A stretch of DNA of 64,000 nucleotides from Mugil cephalus (Eukaryota > Chordata > Actinopteri > Mugiliformes > Mugilidae). The position numbers and the translations under genes are program-made. The stretch lies in NCBI RefSeq assembly GCF_022458985.1, contig NC_061789.1:6676357-6740356 (forward strand). Direction: 5' to 3'. Shown here one piece after another: positions 12,310-23,700 of the stretch; position 1 is the first letter of the stretch; every line of letters starts with the position of its first letter. The notes under the pieces are model-generated. The model worked only from the letters and a program-made list of their open reading frames with translations, made no database searches and was not told the DNA's origin.

Positions 12310-12624
12310 CCGCCCAGATCAGATTGGCTGGATCTGGCTCGACTCGATGCTCTGGAAGAGTTGAAATCTACCACGATGGCTCCTGGGGAACAGTGTGTGA
12401 TGACAACTGGGACATACAGGATGCTAATGTTGTTTGTAGACAGTTGGGCTGTGGGCCAGCACAGAGCGCCACGCAATCGGCCTCCTTTGGCCAAGGAACT
12501 GGAAATATCTGGCTCGATGATGTGGCCTGTTCAGGATCAGAGACTTCCATTAATCAGTGTGGGCATAGAGGGTTTGGATCACACAACTGCAGACATGGTG
12601 AGGATGTTGGTGTCATCTGTGATG
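12310..12624 (+). CDS. Intact SRCR exon inside pseudogene B
   Basis: 315 nt, phase 1-1, eight cysteines and no stop, with [15 protein letters not shown] kept. The seventh cysteine context is HNCRHGED instead of HNCGHSED. Open and well conserved despite lying in a broken gene, either because decay is recent or because the exon is still used or converted by its neighbours. Confidence 0.75.
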
Positions 12625-14924
12625 GTAAGACACTTTTTCTTTTCAGCATTTTGTTGACACATCTTGATAGGGACCCTATTCAGGCACTGTGTGTCTAACA
12701 TTCTTTTAATTGCAGGATGTTGCCCTGAGTAGGCGCTCTTAAAGAGAAGAAGAGAAGTTTATTGGGTTGGGCGACAAGAACATTTCTGTCGTAGAGAACA
12801 AATTTTCAACATCTTTTCAAATGTGGGGGCTTCTTGAGCCAAGGTATGAGCTACCTTCTCCTTGCTACATTAGCTTTGACAGTGCAGACAATCCAGATCT
12901 AGAAGAATTCAAGGAAAATTGGAAATCCTTTATCAGTCTTCAGGGAGGGAAATTATTTGAATTTTCGATTGGATCAGTGCTCATCTCGACCTGTTCTGAA
13001 TATTGAAAGATTGGTATCAGGTTAGGGGGCAAAAAACCCTTGACATCCCTAGAGGTGAGTCCTGTTCTTACAGAGGACCATGTTGGCTATAATGGCTATG
13101 GTAACCCATTCAATGGGTAAGCAAAGACCGTGCTAACTAGACATTCGTCACAGTTCTGCGTTCTGGTTGTTTTCTGGGATCTTGCTCGTTTGTTGCTTTA
13201 GTTTGTAGTCAGCTTTCTTGTTGGATTTAAGTTTTATCTCCTGTCTCTGTTCCCATCTCTGTGATTGTCTCTTGTCTCGGGCCATTTGTCTTTGTCTGCA
13301 CATAACCCTACCTTTTCCTTTGTTCTATGTCAAGTTGTCTGTGGTGCTTCGCCCCTGTTGTTGGCTTTTATTCTGTGCTCTTATCACTATGCTGTGAATT
13401 CACCACTATGTGTGTTATCGGTTTGTCGTTTTCTTGTATTTTGGATTATACCTGTTTTTGGGTGATGGTTTTGTCATATCCTGCCTTTCCTGCAACACCT
13501 TGCATTTTCTTTCCTAGGTTGCCATAAAAGTTTACTCTTGAGTTGATCTGCCTGCCTCTCTGGACTTTGTGTGTTGCATTTGGGTCCTCCACAACCAATT
13601 CTTTCAATTGGCCCACTGTAAGGCAACAAAATGGCCATTTACCCTCTCAATGAAATCATGCATGTTCTTATTTTCGTCTCCATGGACAAGATGACCTACC
13701 ATCTAGGTGTCCCTGGCAAGTTGGATTTTGCAGAATTGTCTTTCAAATTACATAATTAGACACCCTAACAAAAATATTAATTAAAACATGTTACGTATAA
13801 TGAAAATACATCAGTGCAAGCCCTGCCAGAATCCATTCAGACTGCATCTCAGCCAATGCAATTAGGAATAAAAATAAAAAATGAAATCGATAATTTGTAA
13901 TTGAAATCAACCAAAGGTGCAGGCCACCAGTGCTGGATGGAACACAGATTGATTACTGATTGGACTATATTCATAGATAGATGGAGTGGCTACAACATCA
14001 CTGGTCACTAAGGGTTAGGTAAAGACTGTGGTAGAGTGTGGTTCCTATAGTTCTTTCTTTGGCACGGTGTCACTCCAGTGGAGAAAGCACGGAGAGAGTA
14101 CACAAACAAAATGATATAATACATTTATATGTTGGATATGTCAGGTTGTCTTCTGTGTAAAGTATTAAAACATATAAAAAAAATAAACAAAATATAGAAA
14201 TATTTTATCTCCTCTGTCTCTCTGAGTATGAGCACCAGGGTGACTACAGCTGTGTTTATGAAGTCACACTGTCCTCCACGAAATTCACTTCAGACATGTC
14301 AGCGACGGTGAACATCACCATTAAAAATAAGAAGACTAAATTTAAGACTCATAATACATAATGTATCTCCATCCAACATTAACAAACAAATCAATCCATA
14401 TTAATTAATAGCTGCATGACCCATAGTAGAGATCACAGAGTACATGCTAGACGAAACATACTTCCTGGTTTGATGAAATACTAAATCAAATGCAGCTTGA
14501 CTTTTCTGAACTTTTGACAATCAGACAATCTTTCTCTTAGTGCACTTAATGAAGCTGGTCTCCTCACTCACTGCACCTCCGTTGCTGCTCCTGCTGCTCC
14601 TGATGGCCGCCTGTCTGTTCCACAAGAGAAGACGTCAAGCCCTGAAGCTAGAAAACCCCAACCAAACCGAAAGTTAGTGCTTATCAGGACAGACGGGACA
14701 TTACATCAAATGATGAACTTCTTTTCACACTGATAACATTCTTGCTCTCATTGCAGTGACTCGCTGGAACTTTGGCTCCTACAATAACCTCGAGGAGGAC
14801 TATGAAGAGATAAACACCCATGTGAGATATGAGCAAAAAAAACATGTGTGATGATGACTATGATGAAGAGTGAAGGTGACAGCGATGACAAGGAAGCTGA
14901 TGATGAAGGGGGAAATGATTACCA

Positions 14925-15130
14925 TATTTCCTCTAATAGTGGGGTCTTTATTTGCTTAGCCTCCCAGAAGACCCGGCCATTATTGGGGGCAGGCTTTTAT
15001 TAAAGGGAGACCTTTATTTCTAACTCCCTTTGCTTCATACCAGTATGTACCGATATATTTGCTCAAAGATTTCATACCATTTACTCTGCTATTTTATTTT
15101 ATTTTTTTCCACTTTAACTGGTACACCATG
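14925..15130. mobile_element. Probable DNA-transposon end truncating the tail of copy B
   Basis: Homology to the receptor tail stops at about 14,925 and gives way to taccatatttcctctaatag and a following block with ccggccattattgggg. This looks like a dispersed DNA element arm. The family is uncertain and the far end was not located. Confidence 0.35.
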
Positions 15131-15614
15131 CATGCATGTGTTTCTCCTCGGATCATGGCACAAGGGAGTGTAACATCTTATCCTGTGTATTAATGAATGC
15201 CTTTCCTGCACCGCCTTGCGTTTTGTGTCCTAGGTTGCCATTAAATTTTACTCTTGAGTTGATCTCCCTGCCTCTCTGGACTGTGTGTGTTGCATTTGGG
15301 TCCTCCACAACCAGTTAATTCAATTTGCCCACTTCAAGGCAACAAAATGATCAGTTACCCTCTCAACCAAATCATACATGTTCTTATTTTCTTCTCTGTG
15401 GGCAAGATGACCTACCATCCAGGTGTTCCTGGCAAGTTGGATTTTGCAGAATTGTCTTTCTAGTTACATAATCAAACACCCTGACAAAAAAAATGTACAT
15501 ATAATGAAAGAACATCAGTGCAAGCCCTGCCAGAATCCATTCAGACTGTATCTCAGTCAATGCAATTTGGAAAAAGAAAATAAAAACGATAATTTGTAGC
15601 CACATTAAAATCAA

Positions 15615-15640
15615 CCCAAAGGTGTCATCTATGCTGGTAA
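15615..15640 (+). pseudogene. Remnant of an SRCR exon 3' end
   Basis: The stretch ggtgtcatctatgctg followed by gtaagacac matches the last codons and splice donor of the SRCR exons, with nothing of the rest of the exon upstream. It shows that a further SRCR cassette stood here before the deletions in copy B. Confidence 0.65.
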
Positions 15641-17070
15641 GACACTTTTTTTTTTTACAATATTTTGTTGACTCATCTTGATAGGGACCCTACTCATGCA
15701 CTGTGTGTCCACCATTCTTTTAATTGCAGGACGTCACCATGTCACCTTAACTTCATAAAACCCACTCACATGTAAACCAATATGGGATGGCCCACAATGT
15801 GCTTTTATGTTGGTTTGCTTTGTGTGAAGACTACTAAGAAAAAAATAAAAAAACAAAATTATCCATCCTATCACAAGAGTCTAAAATCTCCACACAGCTA
15901 TCCTTTCGAGGATTTTATTTTATTGTAGCAAAACCTCATAAAATCACTTTGTGCCCAAAACATTTGGGTTTAATGCCACTGCATCTCTCTGATTCTTGAT
16001 CAAATTGTACCAACATTGACTGGAGGTACATTTGACTTTTGACTGTTGCGCCATTGAGCTCAGATCAGCATGTCATGGCAGAATGTGACAGTCACGTCTG
16101 GCTCCAAAGGAGAGTTGGCCCCATAGAGACACATATTACAAAGTCCAACTTTACAGTGAAAATAAATACGATGGCACAAAAATAAAGTGTTACACAGAGT
16201 GGTGCTACTTGTCGGAGTCTAAATCTGCCAAGATGGTGACGACTGGAGGTCCCACACTGAGCTTCTACCTCTACCTCGGTGGGTGCGTCTGTCTTCTTAC
16301 TGTATTAAGTCAAGGATTTTGAAGTGTCACAGCAACCAGTTATTTCACAGGCCTGATGTCTTCAGTATGGTTCTTCAATGCATAAAACAAATTAAATTAA
16401 ACAAACTTGACAGAGTTGGTGTGTCTGAACTTTTATCAGGATCATTTGTGTAAGGAAATACCAAAGGTTACTGTCAGGACCAGGCTAGAGCTCAGGACGC
16501 AGATGCAAGGGTTAGGGTTCTTCAATAACAGTCTTTATTAATAATAACACAGGGAAAAAAACTCCTAGAAGGAGAAAGCAAAGCGGGCTCATGAAAAATG
16601 GCCTCAGAAACTCTTCAAGAAGGAATGTGGCTACAAAAGGTATTGAAATAATATTCGCTCCGTGGAAGGAGGAAAACACAAAATGCAGAGAAAATCTCAA
16701 AATAAGGAAAACGCTAAGGTACAAGTGAAAATCACTCACGAGGGAGAACCAGAACAAAATCCAAAAAGAAACAACTTTGGTTAAGGCAGCGAAACAACTG
16801 TGGCAAGAATGGGGTGAACGCACGAGGACAAAGACGTACAATCTGGCACAAAACAAGGAGGAACACATGGGGGAAATGGGGAACAGGTGGATGTAATCCT
16901 ATATTGAGCAGCTGTGGCCCTGTGTACTGTAAATAGTGGATGTAATTAAATTGACCTGTTGTTTTTTAGAATGAAATGCTATTTTGAAAATGAAATTATG
17001 TTTGGCTCATAAATAGAGCCATGATTGTTTGAGTGGATTTGGATCATTTCTAAATCATCAAAACAGTAAC
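15640..17070. other. Spacer between copy B and gene C
   Basis: Contains diverged pieces of the sequence found after the last SRCR exon of genes A and C (about 15,950-16,340 matches 4,890-5,580), the truncated LTR at 16,473-16,897 and the unit start repeated from position 1 (at 17,071). No gene seen. Confidence 0.5.
16473..16897 (-). mobile_element. 5'-truncated antisense LTR, same family as 295-873
   Basis: On the + strand it starts TGTCAGGACC. Its reverse complement ends with a poly(A) signal AATAAAG and ...CCTGACA, as in the solo LTR at 295-873. The internal phrase ccacctgttccccatttccc matches ccacctgtcccctatttccc of that LTR. The element stops abruptly at about 16,897, so its 5' part is missing. 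Confidence 0.6.
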
Positions 17071-17754
17071 ATGACAGTGGGTGTAAAGAAGTGTTTTCAC
17101 TGACTCCATTTACATGTGCAGAATAATAATCTGTGTGCTGTTAAATGACCCCCTGGTGACCTAAAGTTATGTGAAGTGAATTGATAACTGTAATAATCTG
17201 ATAAAAGACACCAGGTCCTCATGGTGTTAAATAGCCACTTGAATAATATAAAAATCAAGAAATACAATTATACACTGATTATACGTGTGTATGTAAACAC
17301 TAGTTAACAGTATCTTTCTCAGTCTTTGTCCTGAACTAACATAGGCTTCAATAGTTATGTGTGTAGTTGTCTATTAATTGAAAGCTTTTCAAGAAAACAG
17401 AGCTCTTTTCCCGAGATCATGAGATAAATAGAGGAAAACCTGAGGAAATGAGCTTGTTATTACGGGAAAACAAACAAAAATTTGTGAGTTCATGTCCGGT
17501 CAGGGCTTCTGTACATTTCAGAAAAAGAAGAAGTTAAAAAAAAAAAAGTATCAAATGCGCAGAGGAAGGGTAGAAAAATTCTAGATAAACAAATTCCTCT
17601 TCATTAGCTTTTTAAGTCTTGTGTGAAGTACATTTGAGAGAGTTGCTGTCACATCAAGAGCAGAAACGGAAAATCAGGAGGTGGTGCTGCTGTGTTGCCT
17701 CCTTGTGTCAACCACCCTGAACCTGGATGCTCTGCAAAACCTGCTTCGTCCAGG

Positions 17755-20700
17755 ATGTCCAAATTCCTACCTAAGCTGTTTTTTGGTGAGTAGTGCGTTT
17801 AAATTTCCTTAAATTGTCTTTAATGTTGCAAAGTTTTTCATTTCAAATTTTATCACTTAGTTTATTGTGGATAGTGCATCAAAGCTTAGGTGTACACTGG
17901 TTTATTCTTATCAGTAAAACACAGTACAGTCAATGTTAGTGAGTCAAAATTTTGTTTAAGCAGGTTTGTCCCATTGACATCAGTGATTTATTTATTTATT
18001 TATTTATTTTTTTACAAGAGAGACCACGAAAATGAGATTTCTCCCCAAATGGCTTTTAAATCTATAGATTCATGTCTTTACAATCATCAGATTCTGGTAA
18101 TTGTCAGTGTGAGAGGCTTTTTGGTAGGTAATGTTGTTGTACTGTGTGTTCATCACAAAAGCAGAATTAGTTTTCGTGCCAAAAATGTGCAAAAACTTAT
18201 GAGAACTACTTCATGATACAATCTGCAGTTTATAATGTAATTTTGTTGCATGAATCAGGAGAGTGTTAAGATAATGACCAGATCCAACTATCACAGTACA
18301 ATGAGAGAAAACTGGACTTTGGTCTTCAAGACTATAGCAATTCAGTAAACAGGTCAAATGATATTTGATTATAAAGTATAAAAAATCTCCTGAATCTCCC
18401 AAACATTGTATTGGTCTCTGTGTAATTAATGTATTATGGGAACCTGGAAAATGTGTTGAAAGAGATAGTATCTGTATCTCATATAATCTTTTTTGTTTTC
18501 TCTCTAGTTGGCTTTCTCTTCACCTCAACTTTATCCGCTGCAGGTCAGTGAATTCCTGTGTCCTACATGTGGTTGCTTTAATATTCACAAGCATCTTCAT
18601 GGAAAGAGGAAGTGAAAATGGGTAGTCTACTCATACAAACTTGTGTGAATATCATAATTATCTTATGGGTTCTCAAGTTACGCCCAAAAATACATTTTGG
18701 AAAGTCACCAGGACTTTTCGCACTTGCACACCACATAATAATTAGTTATTCGTCAAGTTCAAGATGATGTTTGTGTCAGATGTAATCAAATTTGATAGAT
18801 ATATCACATTTATTAAAAAAAAAATAACAAAAAAAAAAACAATAAGGTTGCAGTTGTGGCATCTAGGGATGTCCTGATCGATGTGCTGCAGGTGGCCCCA
18901 GTTTGACTCCCACACTGAGCGGCTTTTACTGTGTGTCATTCCCCCCTCTCTGCCTCCCCATTTCCTGTCACAAAAATTATACTTGGACTGGGTACAACAC
19001 CATTGGTCACTGAGGGTTAGGTAAAGACTGTGTTAGAGTGTGGTTCCTATCTTTCTTTGGCATGGAGTCACTCCAGTGGAGAAAACAGCAGAAGTGTGTG
19101 AATATGTTTATATGTCAGACGTATCAGGTTGTGTTCTGAGTAAAACATTAAAATATTATATGTAAATAATAGAAATATTGTATCTCCTCTGTGTTTCAGC
19201 TGCCCAGATCAGATTGGCTGGATCTGGCTCGGCTCGATGCTCTGGAAGAGTTGAAATCTACCACGATGGCTCCTGGGGAACAGTGTGTGATGACGGCTGG
19301 GACATACAGGATGCTAATGTTGTTTGTAGACAGTTGGGCTGTGGGCCAGCACAGAGCGCCCCGCAATCGGCCTCCTTTGGTCAAGGAACCGGGAATATCT
19401 GGCTCGATGATGTGTCCTGTTCAGGAACAGAGACTTCCATAACTCAGTGTGGGCATGGAGGGTTTGGCTCACATAACTGCGGACATAGTGAGGATGCTGG
19501 TGTTACCTGTGCTGGTAAGACATTTTTTCTTTTCAGCATTTTGTTGACTCATCTTGATAGGGAACATTCTTTGGGTACATACCTGGGAGTCAAGGTATGA
19601 GCTACCCTCTCCTTCGTACATTAGCTTTGACAGTGAACACGATCCAGATCAAGGAGAATACAAGGAAAACAAGAAAAACCTTTATCAGATTCTAGGGAAG
19701 GAAATTATGTCAATTTTTGATTGGATCATTGCTCGCCTTGCCCAGTTCTGAATATTGAAAGATCGGTATCAGGTTAGGGGGCAAAAAAACTTGATGGGGA
19801 CATCCCTAGAGGCAATTTCTGCTCTTACAGAGGACCATGTTGGCTATAATGGCTATGGCAACCCATTCAATAGGTAAATGAAAACCGTGCTAAATAGATG
19901 TTTGTCATGTTTCTGCGTTCTGGTTGTTTCCTGTGACCTTGCTCGTTTCCTGCTTTATGTTGTAGTCAGTTTTTTGTTGGATTTAAGTTTTACCTCCTGT
20001 CTCTGTTCCCATCTCTGTGATTCTCTCTTGTCTCGGACCATTTGTCTTTGTCTGCATGTTCCCCTACCTTTTCCTTTGTTCTATGTCAAGTTGTCTGTGG
20101 TGCTTCGCCCCTGTTGTTGGCTTTTCTTCTGTGCTCTTATCTCTGTGCTGTAAATTCACCCCATGTGTGTGTTCCTGCTCAGTTTGTCATATTGTGGGAT
20201 TTTGGATGTACCTGTTTTTGGGTCATGGTTTTTAATACCCTGCCTTTCCTGCAACACCTTGCATTTTGTTTCCTAGTTTGCCATAAAATTTTACTCTTTA
20301 GTTGATCCGCCTGCCTCTCTGGACTGTGTGTGTTGCATATGGATCCTCCACAACCAGGTCTTTCAATTGGCCCACTGTAAGGCAACAAAATGATCCGTTA
20401 CGCTCTCAATGAAATCATGCATGTTCCTATTTTCTTCTCCATTCACAAGATGACCTACCATCTAGGTGTTCCTGGCAAATTAGATTTTGCAGAATTGTCG
20501 TTACATAATTAGACACCCTAACGATAATGTTAATTAAAATATGTTATGTATGATGAAAATACATCATTATACATGTTGTCTGCTTTGTTGCCAGGATCCA
20601 TTCAGACTGCATCTCAGCCAATGCAATTCGGGTAAAGAAAAAAAAAAAAAAGATCATTTAAAGCCTCATTGAAATCAGCCCAGTGGTGCAGGCCACCAGT

Positions 20701-23700
20701 GCTGGATGGAACACGGATCGATTACTGATCGGACTATATTCATAGATAGATGGACACCATTGGTCACTAAGAGTTAGGTAAAAACTGTGGTAGAGTGTGG
20801 TTTCTATCTATCTTTGGTATGGTGTCACTCCAGTGGAGAAAAAAACAAGAGTAGACAAACAAAATACTACAATATGTTTATATGACGGATATGCCAGGTT
20901 GAGTTCTGAGTAATATATTAAAATATCATTTGTAAATAATAGAAATATTGTATCTTCTGTGTCTCTCAGCTCTCCAATTCAGATTGGCTGGATCTGGCTC
21001 GGCTCGATGCTCTGGAAGAGTTGAAATCTACCACGATGGCTCCTGGGGAACAGTGTGTGATGACGGCTGGGACATACAGGATGCTAATGTTGTTTGTAGA
21101 CAGTTGGGCTGTGGGCCAGCACAGAGCGCCCCGCAATCGGCCTCCTTTGGTCAAGGAACCGGGAATATCTGGCTCGATGATGTGTCCTGTTCAGGAACAG
21201 AGACTTCCATAACTCAGTGTGGGCATGGAGGGTTTGGCTCACATAACTGTGGACATAGTGAGGATGCTGGTGTTACCTGTGCTGGTAAGACACATTTTCT
21301 TTTCAACATTTTGTTGACTCATCTTGATAGGGAACATTCTTTTAATTGCAGGATGTTGCCCTGAGTAGGCGGTCTTGATTTGATAAGCGAAGGTTGCAGA
21401 GTTTATTGGGTTGGATGACAAGAACATTTCTGTCATAGAGAACAAATTTTCAACATCTTTTCAAATGTGGGGTCTTCTTGAGCCAAGGTATGAGCTACCT
21501 TCTCCTTGCTACATTAGGTTTGACAGTGAACACAATCCAGATCGAGGAGAATACAAGGAAAACAAGAAAAACCTTTATCAGTCTCTAGGGAAGGAAATTA
21601 TGTCAATTTTTGATTGGATCGTTGCTTGTCTTGCTCAGTTCTGAATATTGAAAGATCGATATCAGGTTAGGGGGCAAAAAAACTTGATGGGGACATCCCT
21701 AGAGGCAACTTCTGCTCTTACAGAGGACCATGTTGGCTATAATGGCTATGGTAACCCATTCAATAGGTAAATAAAAAACTGTTCTAAATAGACATTTGTC
21801 ATGTTTCTGCGTTCTGGTTGTTTCCTGTGACCTTGCTCGTTTCCTGCTTTATTTTGCAGTCAGTTTTCTTGTTGGATTTAAGTTTTACCTCCTGTCTCTG
21901 TTCCCATCTCTGTGATTCTCTCTTGTCTCGGGCCATTTGTCTTTGTCTCCATATAACCCTATCTTTTCCTTTGTTCTATGTCAAGTTGTCTGTGGTGCTT
22001 TGCCCCTGTTGTTGCCTTTTCTTCTTTGCTGTTATCTCTGTGCTGTAAATTCATCCCTATGTGTGTGTTCCTGCTCAGTTTGTCGTATTCTTGGATTTCG
22101 GATTATACCTGTTTTTGGGTCATGGTTTTTAATACCCTGCTTTTCCTGCAACGCCTTGCATTTTGTTTCCTAGGTTGCCATTAAATTTTACTCTTGAGTT
22201 GTTCTGCCTGCCTCTCTGGACTGTGTGTGTTGCATATGGATCCTGCACAACCACTTCTTTCGTTTTGCCCACTTCAAGGCAACAAAATGATCCATTACCC
22301 TCTCAATCAAATCATGCATGTTCTTATTTTCTTCTCCATGGACAAGATGACCTACCATCCAGGTGTTCCTGGCAAATTAGATTTTGCAGAATTGTCATTA
22401 CATAATTGACACTCTAACGATAATGTTAATTAAAATATGTTATGTATGATGAAAATACATCATTATACATGTTGTCTGCTTTGTTGCCAGGATCCATTCA
22501 GACTGCATCTCAGCCAATGCAATTCGGGGAAAGAAAAAAATAAAAGATCATTTGAAGCCTCATTGAAATCAGCCCAGTGGTGCAGGCCACCAGTGCTGGA
22601 TGGTACACAGATCGATTACTGATCGGACTATATTCATAGATAGATAGATAGATAGGACACCATTGGTCACTAAGAGTTAGGTAAAAACTGTGGTAGAGTG
22701 TGGTTTCCATCTTTCTTTCTTTGGCATGGTGTCACTCCAGTGAAGAAAAAAACAAAAGAGTAGACAAAGAAAATACTATAATACGTTTATATGTCGGATA
22801 TGTCAAGTTGTGTTCTGAGTAATATATTAAAATATAATTAGTAAAATATAGAAATATTGTATCTTCTGTGTCTCTCAGCTCTCGAATTCAGATTGGCTGG
22901 ATCTGGCTCGACTCGATGCTCTGGAAGAGTTGAAATCTACCATGATGGCTCCTGGGGAACAGTGTGTGATGACGGCTGGGACATACAGGATGCTAATGTT
23001 GTTTGTAGACAGTTGGGCTGTGGGCCAGCACAGAGCGCCACGCAATCGGCCTCCTTTGGCCAAGGAACTGGAAATATCTGGCTCGATGATGTGGCCTGTT
23101 CAGGATCAGAGACTTTCATAACTCAGTGTGGGCATAGAGGCTTTGGCTCACATAACTGCGGACATAGTGAGGATGCCGGTGTCATCTGTGATGGTAAGAC
23201 GCTTTTTCTTTTCAGCAATTTGTTGACACATCTTAATAGAGAGCCTACTCAGGCAAAATTACTTAGTGCCCAAAACAATTGGGTTTAGTATGGCTGATTG
23301 TAGAAGCTAGGCCATCAGACACAGCACTGCATCTCTCTGATTCTTGATCAAATTATACCAGTATTGACTGGAGGTATATTTTGACTTATGGCTGTTGTGC
23401 CATTGAGCTCAGATCAGCACGTCATGGCAGAATGTGACAGCCACGTCTGGCTCCAAAGGAGAGTCAATCCCCACAGAGACCCTTATTACAAAGTCCAACT
23501 TCACAGTGAAAATACATATGATGGTTTCAAAAATAAACTGTAATGCAGAGTGGTGCTACTTGCCAGAGTCTAATGCTGTGTTCATTTAACTTGGAGGTCG
23601 GAAGTCAGAGCTAGGAATGACGTCACACAAACTGTAAATTGAACAGAAAACTTCAATCAGCTAATGTTTTACTAGAATGATTTGCAGTGATGAAATCTAC

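Larger units (their letters stand above)
10878..14851 (+). pseudogene. SRCR-Ig receptor pseudogene, copy B
   Basis: Retains both leader exons (10878-10908, 11718-11753), one intact SRCR exon (12310-12624), a truncated membrane-proximal Ig (about 14222-14326), the transmembrane exon (14541-14672, one extra Ala codon) and the start of the tail (14757-14851). Three lesions are visible. A deletion joins the intron preceding a lost SRCR exon to the middle of the Ig exon, removing its acceptor and all repeated Ig exons. The donor of that Ig remnant is changed from aaaagtaag to aaaaataag. Slippage at gagcaaaaaaaacatgtgtga shifts frame and stops the tail before all its C-terminal tyrosines. A short leader-SRCR product could still be made if the donor at 12624 is read through, so a secreted remnant is not excluded. 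Confidence 0.82.
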
